Under the pieces are notes generated by a model. That model made no database searches, was not told where the DNA came from, and saw only the letters and a program-made list of their open reading frames with translations. Below, in pieces: positions 17,779-24,930 of a stretch of 64,000 nucleotides of DNA. This DNA is from Carboxylicivirga fragile (lineage in GTDB: Bacteria; Bacteroidota; Bacteroidia; Bacteroidales; Marinilabiliaceae): the NCBI GenBank assembly GCA_025499625.1, contig JAFMVD010000019.1, positions 1 through 64,000 on the forward strand. The letters are read 5' to 3'. The translations under genes were made by a program, and so were the position numbers. Every line of letters begins with the position of its first letter. The first letter of the stretch is position 1.

Positions 17779-17845
17779 CAAAACTCCGCATTCAGACCGA
17801 CAGGTCGGTTTTATAAAGATTAAAATTGTGTTAATTTAATTTTAA
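17779..17845 (-). promoter_or_regulatory. candidate Pho-box-like array of the TonB receptor operon
   Basis: Minus-strand TTAAAA (17840-17845), TTAACA (17829-17834) and TTAATC (17818-17823) are spaced exactly 11 bp apart. GAGTTTTG (17779-17786), a weak -7 element, lies 31 bp further. That is also the third-repeat-to-(-7) distance in the phosphate transporter promoter. The region is AT-rich, so this is weaker than the other three arrays. Confidence 0.35.
17796..17809. promoter_or_regulatory. TetR-type operator palindrome
   Basis: ACCGAC-AG-GTCGGT is a perfect 6-bp inverted repeat and closely resembles known TetR-family operators. It lies between the repeats and the candidate -7 element of the TonB receptor gene, just downstream of a tetR gene. 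Repression by that regulator is likely. Confidence 0.65.
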
Positions 17846-17937
17846 ATACTAAAAAGTTGAAGTGAAGTAATCAACATTTTTTTAATAGTTTTTAACAATT
17901 AGCTCTAAAAACGTTAATAAAGCAAAATTTACTTAAT

Positions 17938-18507
17938 CTAATATTTCCCTTGTTTATTAGCTACTCCATCCCAATACATATCAAAAGCCTCATCAAATTC
18001 ATCTTTAAAACTTTTTAAGGGCTTGGGTAGTGACAAGTAGTAATTAGCCATTGCACGCGTAAAAGCAAAATCAAAAAATGCAATCATATCGGTTTTATAA
18101 GCTTTAAGAACACCCATATTAACTTTCTGCATAATATTCTTGCGTGGCCCCTCAAGCGTATCCTCTACTCTACCAAAGTTTACTTTAACGTATGGACTTG
18201 ATTCAAAAATATTGATATAGTAGAATTTCGAAGGATTTGATATGAACCATTTCACGATCTGACTAAACACACGTTTCGAATCTTCTTTCGGATTATCACT
18301 TGGTTTAGAGTCAACACACTTATCTTCTATCTCGAACATTAATTGTTTGTATATATCAATTATCAGCTGATCTTTACTTGATATATGATGATAAAGCGTT
18401 CCCTTTGCAATGCCAATTCGCTCAATTAATTCATTAACTGAAGCCGAGAACCCTTTCGCCACAAATAGCTCCATAGCACCTTCGTAAATCTGTATCTTTT
18501 TACTCAT
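17938..18507 (-). CDS. TetR/AcrR-family transcriptional regulator
   Basis: The 189-residue protein has an N-terminal TetR helix-turn-helix (about 8-55). The DNA-reading part is visible as ASVNELIERIGIAKGTLYHHISSKDQL. A variable helical ligand domain forms the rest. The conserved IAKGTLYHHI recognition helix is intact. The gene lies upstream of the TonB receptor operon on the same strand, with the GTCGGT palindrome between them, so it probably controls that operon. Its ligand is unknown. Confidence 0.88.
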   Translation of the reverse strand: MSKKIQIYEGAMELFVAKGFSASVNELIERIGIAKGTLYHHISSKDQLIIDIYKQLMFEIEDKCVDSKPSDNPKEDSKRVFSQIVKWFISNPSKFYYINIFESSPYVKVNFGRVEDTLEGPRKNIMQKVNMGVLKAYKTDMIAFFDFAFTRAMANYYLSLPKPLKSFKDEFDEAFDMYWDGVANKQGKY

Positions 18508-18519
18508 ATATTATGTTCG

Positions 18520-18550
18520 TAAGTACAAGAATTTAATGCAAATGTACTTA
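18520..18550 (-). promoter_or_regulatory. tetR promoter -7 element within an inverted repeat
   Basis: TAcaTTTG on the minus strand (18539-18546) is an exact -7 match. TAAGTAC (18520-18526) and GTACTTA (18544-18550) are 7-bp arms around it. No GTCGGT half-site is seen here, so autoregulation would need a different motif. Confidence 0.4.
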
Positions 18551-18576
18551 TTTTTTATATTTTTTAACATTAAGCA

Positions 18577-18607
18577 CAAAAAAACTCCATTCAAATATGA
18601 ATGGAGT
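18577..18607 (-). terminator. terminator of the ROK kinase gene
   Basis: ACTCCATTCA (18584-18593) and TGAATGGAGT (18598-18607) form a perfect 10-bp stem with a 4-nt loop, followed by a 7-U run on the minus strand. Confidence 0.85.
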
Positions 18608-18631
18608 TCAAGTCTTATCATCAAACAGCTA

Positions 18632-19606
18632 TTAACCTAGCTCTTTCCAGGCCAAGGCGCTAGCGCCAACAATTGCGGCATCGCCAGCATCAAGCTCTGA
18701 TTTCAGCACCTTAATTTTATTTTTAAATATTGGTAATAAATGATTTTCCATACTTTTAATAGTAGGCTCAAAAATTAAATCTCCAGCGGCCGTTGGACCT
18801 CCAAATAGGAAAATTGCCTCAGGACTCAAGTGATGAACCGTATCAGCAATACCTTGACCAAGATACTGACCAGTCAGTTCAAAGACTTCCAAAGCAACTT
18901 TATCTCCCTGTTTAGCTGCATCATAAATCATTTTAGAGTTTAAATCTTTAAATGATTTATCAGCCAACAAACTGTCTCCTGCGTTATACTTTGCTAATAA
19001 CTCAAATGCAGTACGTTTCATACCTGGTGCCGAACAATACGCTTCGAGATGCCCAAGAGCACCACACCCACATAAACGACCACCAGGAATTAATGTAGTA
19101 TGACCGCACTCTCCAGCGAAACCATCCGCTCCATACACCAAATCGCCATTCACAACAACTCCACTACCTACACCAGTACCTAAGGTATACATCACAAAGT
19201 TTTTCATTTCCTTGGCACCACCATAAATCATTTCACCAATGGCAGCTGCATTAGCATCATTTGTGAGAGCAACGGCTTCAATGTCTTCAAAATGTTTCTT
19301 AAGCAGATCAACTAAAGGCACAACCCCATTAAAAGACAAATTAGGAGCATACTCAATTGTTCCGTTATAATAATTTCCATTGGGTGCACCAATACCAATA
19401 CCTAAAACTTCAATGTCTTCATTAATTAACTTAGCATTATCAATTAATTTACGAATAGCACCAGCCAAATCATTAATATAGCGATTAATATCACCATGAT
19501 CAGGAGTCGAAATAGAATCTTTCGTTAACACATGTCCTAATTCATCTACAACACCGATAGCGGTATTAGTTCCGCCTATATCTACACCAACTGATACTTT
19601 TTTCAT
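18632..19606 (-). CDS. ROK-family sugar kinase (glucokinase or amino-sugar kinase)
   Basis: The protein (324 aa) phosphorylates a hexose or amino sugar with ATP. The phosphate loop is DIGGTNTAIGV (9-19). The ROK signature is GHTTLIPGG followed by CGCGALGHLEAYCS. The usual CGCGxxGCxE zinc site here reads CGCGALGHLE, with His in place of the last Cys, a variant I associate with Bacteroidota members. It follows the sugar MFS transporter gene on the same strand, so the pair probably imports and traps a sugar. The substrate, glucose or an amino sugar, cannot be decided by eye. Confidence 0.85.
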   Translation of the reverse strand: MKKVSVGVDIGGTNTAIGVVDELGHVLTKDSISTPDHGDINRYINDLAGAIRKLIDNAKLINEDIEVLGIGIGAPNGNYYNGTIEYAPNLSFNGVVPLVDLLKKHFEDIEAVALTNDANAAAIGEMIYGGAKEMKNFVMYTLGTGVGSGVVVNGDLVYGADGFAGECGHTTLIPGGRLCGCGALGHLEAYCSAPGMKRTAFELLAKYNAGDSLLADKSFKDLNSKMIYDAAKQGDKVALEVFELTGQYLGQGIADTVHHLSPEAIFLFGGPTAAGDLIFEPTIKSMENHLLPIFKNKIKVLKSELDAGDAAIVGASALAWKELG

Positions 19607-19647
19607 TTAATTAATTTTTAATTCGTTAATAACTATCTATTCAAAAC

Positions 19648-19683
19648 AATCATGACTCTCTAATAAATTAGAAAGTCATGATT
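19648..19683. other. intercistronic hairpin between MFS transporter and ROK kinase
   Basis: AATCATGACT (19648-19657) and AGTCATGATT (19674-19683) form the outer stem, with an inner CTAAT/ATTAG stem. On the minus strand only GUUUUG follows. It may be a partial terminator or a processing/stability element setting the kinase level. Confidence 0.55.
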
Positions 19684-19705
19684 TTATTTTTTTAATATAA
19701 AAAGC

Positions 19706-20959
19706 TTAGCCCTTTTGGTGAACCTTAGAACCAACAAGTGCATAATACAAAATGTACAACTCACCAGCAATAACTAATGTCCAAGTCCATGCCCAATTTC
19801 CACCTAAGGCATCGGCCATCATACCTTGCACAAGTGGCAAGATAGCACCACCTAGTACACCAATCATCAAGACACCAGAAGCTTTAGATGTATATTTTCC
19901 TAAATCTGCTACAGCTAAAGAGAATATTCCACCCCACATGATAGAATGTAACATACCGATTACAACTAGGAACCAAGGATTACCAGTTACCATTGATATA
20001 ATTACCAATACAGTTGCACCTCCAGAAGTGACTACTAACTGCGTTTTAGCTGAAATTTTACTTAAAGTACTACCAATTAAACGACCAACTAGCATACCTC
20101 CCCAATAAAGCATAGCCATGCGCGAAGCTGCCTCAGCAAAACTACCACCTAACCAGTCGGCATACATATTGATATTTGCTCCAATTGCCACTTCAACACC
20201 TACGTAGAAGAAAAGTCCAATCACTCCTAATTTAAGGTGAGAAAAAGACCAAACGCTCTTTTCAAGTTTTTCACCTGCTTCGTTCGTTGTTCCTTCAATA
20301 TTAGGTAAGGTTAACTTACTTACAATAAATACAACAATAGCGATTGTAACAGCTAGTAAAACAAACGGCAATAACACTTGATTAATGTTTACATCTGCTA
20401 TGGAAACACCACCAAAAACAATACCTGCAACAAAATATGGAGCAATGGTTGTACCAATTGAGTTGGAAGAACCTCCAATGGTAATTCGCTGAATTGCACT
20501 AGTTCCTTTTACATCACAAGCTGTTAAGTAAGGGTTGATTACAACCTGCATTACAGTCGCTGCCGAACCTACAACAAACGATCCCAAAAGAAAAACGAAA
20601 AATCCAACAGGAATTCCAGCAATTGCCGCCGCATTCTCCATTGATCCAATCCAAGCCGAACCTGCGCTAATCAATAAACCAAATACCATTAAAATCATGG
20701 CACGTATTAAGGTTTTCTTGTAACCATATTTATCAACCCACTTCGTTCCCGTTCCACCCATTACCGGATAAGCCAAAAACCAAGTAAAAGTTACTAAAAT
20801 AGATAAAGTGTTTTTTATCCCTTGAATACTGTCTGCACCTAAAAAGGCCGACTCTAAAGGCTTTTGAAACTGCTGAAAAACAACCGTTAGAAATCCAACG
20901 ATGAAAAATAAAAATACCATTGTTAAAAATGGCCCTAAATAACTCTTTTGCTGACTCAT
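19706..20959 (-). CDS. FucP-like sugar MFS transporter
   Basis: The protein (417 aa, about 12 hydrophobic helices) belongs to the fucose/glucose/galactose:H+ symporter group (FHS family) of the major facilitator superfamily. The N-terminal half shows the WVDKYGYKKTLIRAMIL loop. The second half keeps a MLYWGGMLVGRLIGS segment typical of FucP/GluP relatives. It would import a sugar across the inner membrane. The ROK kinase 99 bp downstream would phosphorylate it. A -7 match (TAatTTTG, 21013-21020 on the minus strand) lies upstream. The stretch 21021-21246 shows no gene. Confidence 0.85.
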   Translation of the reverse strand: MSQQKSYLGPFLTMVFLFFIVGFLTVVFQQFQKPLESAFLGADSIQGIKNTLSILVTFTWFLAYPVMGGTGTKWVDKYGYKKTLIRAMILMVFGLLISAGSAWIGSMENAAAIAGIPVGFFVFLLGSFVVGSAATVMQVVINPYLTACDVKGTSAIQRITIGGSSNSIGTTIAPYFVAGIVFGGVSIADVNINQVLLPFVLLAVTIAIVVFIVSKLTLPNIEGTTNEAGEKLEKSVWSFSHLKLGVIGLFFYVGVEVAIGANINMYADWLGGSFAEAASRMAMLYWGGMLVGRLIGSTLSKISAKTQLVVTSGGATVLVIISMVTGNPWFLVVIGMLHSIMWGGIFSLAVADLGKYTSKASGVLMIGVLGGAILPLVQGMMADALGGNWAWTWTLVIAGELYILYYALVGSKVHQKG

Positions 20960-21246
20960 AATACTTTTAAATTAATACTTTTAAGTTTAGACTTATAAAA
21001 TGCCTAATCTCTCAAAATTAGACAATACCTTATTCTTGCTTAATAATGTGTGCTTTTTTTCAATCCGAGCCGAAAATACCAAAATGATTTTAAACTCATC
21101 AATAAATAATGAATAAAACTTAAATTTGATAGCAATATAGGCGATTTTCTCTTCAATTAAGTAATTGCAAGGTTTGGAAATGATTAAATGTATTTCTTCT
21201 AAATAAGGAGCTAGTCCTACTACTCCGAATTTATTAATGTATTAAA

Positions 21247-21275
21247 AAAGGTCAACTCATTTGAGCCGACCTTTA
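21247..21275 (-). terminator. terminator of the nrnA-FKBP-NigD operon
   Basis: AAAGGTC (21247-21253) and GACCTTT (21268-21274) bracket an inner CTCA/TGAG stem with one mismatched pair of bases. An A/T run on the outer side gives a U tail on the minus strand. Confidence 0.7.
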
Positions 21276-21297
21276 AATATCTTAATTATCACAAAGC

Positions 21298-21963
21298 TTA
21301 TTCTTCTACATCTATTGTTTTCTCATAGGCCTGATTATATGCATCAATGCCCTTAAATAGGATCTTGTATGGAGGTAGCAAAATTTCATCTAAACTATTT
21401 AAATCATAACTAAGGAATCCGTTATAAGTGGCACCCCAATAATCATCGTTATCTTTATGGTGAAATACAAGAGTATGTATCCCTTCTTCCTCGCTTTGCC
21501 CATCAGGATCGTAACTAACATTAAAATAATGGGGTTTGTTAGAAGCTCCAAAAGTCATATTCACATTTAAATACCTTCCGGAAATATAGACATCATTAAA
21601 GTGAACACCTGCATCGCCCAATGTATCACGATTAAGGTCATCAATCACAATAAGATCCTTAACTGTTATATCTTCAATTTCACTTATTGTAATTGTATAA
21701 TCATAAGCCAATCCTTCCTCAGCCTTTACCGCATTCTTAAAAACAACCTTTACCCTCGTTCCTACTTCATACTCATAATCACCTGGTATTGAAACAGCTA
21801 ATAACTTTTGGCCACTATCATTTATAATCAGATAATCATTGTCTAACATGGAAGTTACACCAATATTAATAATGGATTGCTCTGCTTGTTCATAACTAGT
21901 GTCCATGCACGACGATAAGGAGGCTATTAAAGCCACAAATACTCCAAAAAACAACTTCTTCAT
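21298..21963 (-). CDS. NigD-like lipoprotein
   Basis: The 221-residue protein has a lipoprotein signal (LSSC with Cys19) and resembles the NigD-like family of Bacteroidales. An N-terminal OB-like beta-barrel covers LDNDYLIINDSGQKLLAV to VVFKNAV. A C-terminal immunoglobulin-like beta-sandwich includes YISGRYLNVNMTFGASNKPHYFNV. It would sit in the outer membrane or periplasm. NigD was named from a bacteriocin-region gene, but the wider family has no settled function. It is the last gene of the leftward group that starts at nrnA. Confidence 0.75.
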   Translation of the reverse strand: MKKLFFGVFVALIASLSSCMDTSYEQAEQSIINIGVTSMLDNDYLIINDSGQKLLAVSIPGDYEYEVGTRVKVVFKNAVKAEEGLAYDYTITISEIEDITVKDLIVIDDLNRDTLGDAGVHFNDVYISGRYLNVNMTFGASNKPHYFNVSYDPDGQSEEEGIHTLVFHHKDNDDYWGATYNGFLSYDLNSLDEILLPPYKILFKGIDAYNQAYEKTIDVEE

Positions 21964-22039
21964 TTTTATAATAGTTTAATAGAAGATGAATATAATTTGG
22001 GTTGGTTGCTTTAAACAAATAAAAAAATTAAATTATTTT

Positions 22040-22621
22040 TTAATTCTCCAAATAGGTAACTTCAAGTTCGTATTTGGTAGAAAAATAACCACTAACTCCG
22101 CCGATACTTGATGGCAAAATTATAGTCGCCTTACTTCCTTCTCGCATGTGTTGAATGGCCTCATTTATTCCCAAGGCGACACCTGTTCCCTTCGCTGAAT
22201 TACCATCATTTATAATATAAGTTGTATACACCGCTGGAGAAGGACTGTAGTAGTTCGAATCTAGTGCAACTTCAACAATTTCGCCACTTGTTTCATCGCG
22301 ACCAATACTGTATACTTTGTAACGATAGCCAACTTGTTTAAACAAACCAACTGAATCAAGATCTGTAACCTTATTGTGAAATAGCATAAGTCCTGACTCA
22401 CGTCTATGATCAACAGTATCGAAGGCAGATGCTGACATTACCTGCAAACGCGTCAAATCCCCATCTATCAATTCATTATAATAATCATCTAGCAATTTAT
22501 TCTCAGCATCTATTTGTTCCTGTGGATTGTATGGATTATAATTATCCTCACAAGCCACTACAGTAAAAGCTAATAATGCTATTAAAAACAAGCTATATCT
22601 TAATGAATTACGAATCTTCAT
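22040..22621 (-). CDS. lipoprotein with a divergent FKBP-like domain
   Basis: The protein is about 193 residues from the ATG at 22619-22621. It has a lipoprotein signal ending VVAC, a helical linker (QIDAENKLLDDYYNELI) and a C-terminal FKBP-like fold. The fold shows a family-like phrase (GINEAIQHMREGSKATIILPSSIGGVSGYFSTKYELEVTYLE). The residues that usually line the FKBP active site (Y, D, F, W positions) are mostly not visible, so catalysis is doubtful. The next gene upstream is another FKBP-type lipoprotein. A chaperone-like role in envelope protein folding is possible. Confidence 0.7.
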   Translation of the reverse strand: MKIRNSLRYSLFLIALLAFTVVACEDNYNPYNPQEQIDAENKLLDDYYNELIDGDLTRLQVMSASAFDTVDHRRESGLMLFHNKVTDLDSVGLFKQVGYRYKVYSIGRDETSGEIVEVALDSNYYSPSPAVYTTYIINDGNSAKGTGVALGINEAIQHMREGSKATIILPSSIGGVSGYFSTKYELEVTYLEN

Positions 22622-22752
22622 ACGGTATCTTCCTTCTATTTTTTTTACAAGCATTTTTCATCATTGATGCAATGCTTGCTTGTATTTATTAAGTCAAGTT
22701 AAACGACCACAAAGAAAACCATTTTTCCGTAATCTTCAAACCAATTCCTTCT

Positions 22753-23301
22753 TTACTCACTCTTGTGTTCTGAACGATCAATTTTTATTAATTCAAGTTG
22801 ATATAGTAAGATCGCTCTACCCGGTATTCTATCTCCATCGCCAGACAGACCATGTGCCATATTTGGTCGTAAAATAAAACTGGCTTCATCCCCCTCACTC
22901 ATCAATAAAATTCCCTCTTCAATTCCTGTTTCAACACTTCCTTTGCCAACCTCAAAACTCCACATGCCATTCTTTTCAGAAGAATAACAAACAGCACTAT
23001 CCATCAACATAATCTTGTAATTAAGATGCACCATGTCTTTCTCCCGAGCAGTCTCTCCTACTGAATCTGAATCTATCTTATACCATAATCCCGTTTTACT
23101 TTGTTGCATTTCAATGCCAATGGTATCGAGATAATCGCGAATTACTTTATTCTCAAGATCAACTAAATTTCTATTGTGTTCCAACAACATCTCACGGGTA
23201 ATCACCTTTTTTTGCTTCTGTTTCTTCTGCTTACACGAAAAAGTAAAAGCCAAAGAAATACATGCAACAATCAGAAATACATTTCTAAAAACCATGTTCA
23301 T
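22753..23301 (-). CDS. FKBP-type peptidyl-prolyl isomerase lipoprotein
   Basis: The protein (about 182 aa) has a lipoprotein signal (LAFTFSCKQKK) and a lysine-rich linker. A C-terminal FKBP-like domain ends in VETGIEEGILLMSEGDEASF, then ILRPNMAHGLSGDGDRIPGRAILLYQLELIKI. It resembles the gliding-associated isomerase GldI and other periplasmic FKBPs. It would help fold envelope proteins. Its start (ATG at 23299-23301, or the ATG two codons on) overlaps the nrnA stop, so it is translationally coupled to nrnA. Confidence 0.78.
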   Translation of the reverse strand: MNMVFRNVFLIVACISLAFTFSCKQKKQKQKKVITREMLLEHNRNLVDLENKVIRDYLDTIGIEMQQSKTGLWYKIDSDSVGETAREKDMVHLNYKIMLMDSAVCYSSEKNGMWSFEVGKGSVETGIEEGILLMSEGDEASFILRPNMAHGLSGDGDRIPGRAILLYQLELIKIDRSEHKSE

Positions 23302-24313
23302 CGCAAAACTCTTTTAAGGTTGTTTTAAAACGCTCAATAGTATCGCTTAAGGATAGTTTAGACTCTCCACCCGCAGCATTAAAATGACCACCACCGTTAA
23401 AATAAGTTTCGCTAAACCTGTTAGCAGGAAAACCATTACGCGAACGAAATGAGGCTTTTACCAAATTATTCTTTTCAGTAAACATAGCAGAAACCTGAAC
23501 TCCTTCGATCCATAAAGCCTGATTAACAAACCCTTCCGTATCTCCCGGCTTAAAATTAAAACGTTTTAATTCATCCTGTCCTAATGCAATAAAGGCAGCT
23601 TTCTGTTTTGGCAAACGTTCCATTTTAGTGCCCAATGCGTAGCCCAGTAAACGCATACGATCAAAGGAATTGTTATGGAAAATCATGTGATGAATATGCT
23701 CCTTATCAATTCCCATACCCAGTAGCTTAGCAACTATTAAGTAGGTATCAGGCCGACTTGAATTATAGTTTAACGATCCGGTATCTGTCATGATACCAGC
23801 ATAAATACATTCCGCCGCTTCTTTAGTTATTGAAGTTTCAAATCCTGACTCAATTAATACCTGAAAAAGCAGCTCACAAGTAGATGACGCTTCTGGTACA
23901 CTTATTTGAACCGCTGCCGTTTCATTTTCAGGGTAAGGATGGTGATCAATCATTATTCGTGGCGTCGTGTCTTCTTTAAAAAACGCCTCCATACACTTAA
24001 TCCTTGATAAGGCATTAAAATCAAGAAATATAACAAGGCCTGCTTCGCTTATTAATTGCTGTGCTTTCTTTACATTTTTATCGTAAATGAGCACATCATT
24101 TACACCATGCATCCAATTTAAAAAATCTGGAAACTCGTTGGGAGAAATAACAACAGCCTCCTTACCCATATTTTTTAAAGTATTACACAGTCCCAGTGAA
24201 GAACCTAAAGCGTCGCCATCAGGATTATTGTGTGGAACAATTACAAGCTTTTGAGTGTTGTTTACGTAGGATTTGAAAAAATCTATTTGAGATTGGTGTT
24301 TGATGTCCATCAT
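23285..24313 (-). CDS. DHH-family nanoRNase / phosphatase (NrnA type)
   Basis: The protein (342 aa from the ATG at 24311-24313) is a DHH/DHHA1 phosphoesterase. NrnA-type enzymes degrade oligoribonucleotides, and many also remove the 3'-phosphate of pAp. Metal-binding motifs are visible: HNNPDGDALGSSLG, VIFLDFNALSR and the DHH motif MIDHHPYPE. The C-terminal DHHA1 part includes SFRSRNGFPANRFSETYFNGGGHFNAAGG. I rejected the start at 24361 because an exact -7 promoter element lies inside that extension (24333-24340). It leads the operon with two FKBP lipoproteins and a NigD-like lipoprotein. Confidence 0.88.
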   Translation of the reverse strand: MMDIKHQSQIDFFKSYVNNTQKLVIVPHNNPDGDALGSSLGLCNTLKNMGKEAVVISPNEFPDFLNWMHGVNDVLIYDKNVKKAQQLISEAGLVIFLDFNALSRIKCMEAFFKEDTTPRIMIDHHPYPENETAAVQISVPEASSTCELLFQVLIESGFETSITKEAAECIYAGIMTDTGSLNYNSSRPDTYLIVAKLLGMGIDKEHIHHMIFHNNSFDRMRLLGYALGTKMERLPKQKAAFIALGQDELKRFNFKPGDTEGFVNQALWIEGVQVSAMFTEKNNLVKASFRSRNGFPANRFSETYFNGGGHFNAAGGESKLSLSDTIERFKTTLKEFCDEHGF

Positions 24314-24332
24314 TATTTTTAACTTAGAGTTG

Positions 24333-24340
24333 CAAAGATA
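24333..24340 (-). promoter_or_regulatory. nrnA promoter -7 element
   Basis: TAtcTTTG on the minus strand lies about 20 bp before the chosen nrnA ATG. A TTTA about 20 bp further upstream is a poor -33 match. Confidence 0.5.
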
Positions 24341-24414
24341 AATAAATTGATAGGATAACATTAAACCCTTGAATAATTTAAATATTTACCATTTTACAAA
24401 TAAATCTACTACAA

Positions 24415-24846
24415 ATGGCAGGAATTAAAACACTTACAATGATTAAGCCAGGCGCCGTTAAAAACAGACACATTGGTGCTATTTTAAATATGATTGAAGA
24501 AGCGGGCTTTAGAATATCGGCTATCAAATCCGTTAAACTAACAACAGAAGATGCTGAGGAGTTTTACGCAGAACATAAAGAACGTCCATTCTTCGGCGAT
24601 TTAGTTGACTTCATGTCATCGGGTCCAATTGTAGCAGCAATCCTATTAAAAGACGATGCTGTTGCTGATTTCAGAAAATTAATTGGCAGTACCGATCCTC
24701 AAGAAGCTGAAGAAGGCACAATCAGAAAAACCTTTGCGATTAGTAAATCTAAAAATGCCATCCACGGATCGGACAGTGATGAAAGCGCTGAACGTGAATC
24801 AACTTTCTTTTTCAGTAAGAAAGAATGGTTAGAAAAACACCCGTAG
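24415..24846 (+). CDS. ndk: nucleoside diphosphate kinase
   Basis: The protein (143 aa) transfers the gamma phosphate between nucleoside triphosphates and diphosphates through a phosphohistidine. The nucleotide-binding [16 protein letters not shown] is near the start (9-24), and the catalytic His is H117 in [15 protein letters not shown]. It is slightly shorter at the C-terminus than eukaryotic forms but normal for bacteria. It is monocistronic, divergent from nrnA, and ends at a terminator shared with the convergent tricorn gene. Confidence 0.96.
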   Translation: MAGIKTLTMIKPGAVKNRHIGAILNMIEEAGFRISAIKSVKLTTEDAEEFYAEHKERPFFGDLVDFMSSGPIVAAILLKDDAVADFRKLIGSTDPQEAEEGTIRKTFAISKSKNAIHGSDSDESAERESTFFFSKKEWLEKHP

Positions 24847-24872
24847 CTTAATTAAATACTCATAAAAATATT

Positions 24873-24908
24873 AAGAGGCTACTTCAATTTTGAAGCAGCC
24901 TCTTTTGT
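24873..24908. terminator. bidirectional terminator between ndk and the tricorn-like gene
   Basis: AAGAGGCTACTTCAA (24873-24887) pairs with TGAAGCAGCCTCTT (24891-24904), a long stem with one mismatch and a short loop, then a T run. Confidence 0.8.
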
Positions 24909-24930
24909 ATGCATTTAAATTAGCTTTAAA

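Noticed and set aside
18520..18550. tetR autoregulation through the same GTCGGT operator
   Set aside because: No GTCGGT half-site occurs in the tetR promoter; the inverted repeat there is unrelated.
24314..24361. upstream start for nrnA
   Set aside because: An exact -7 promoter element lies inside the extension, so the transcript starts after that codon.
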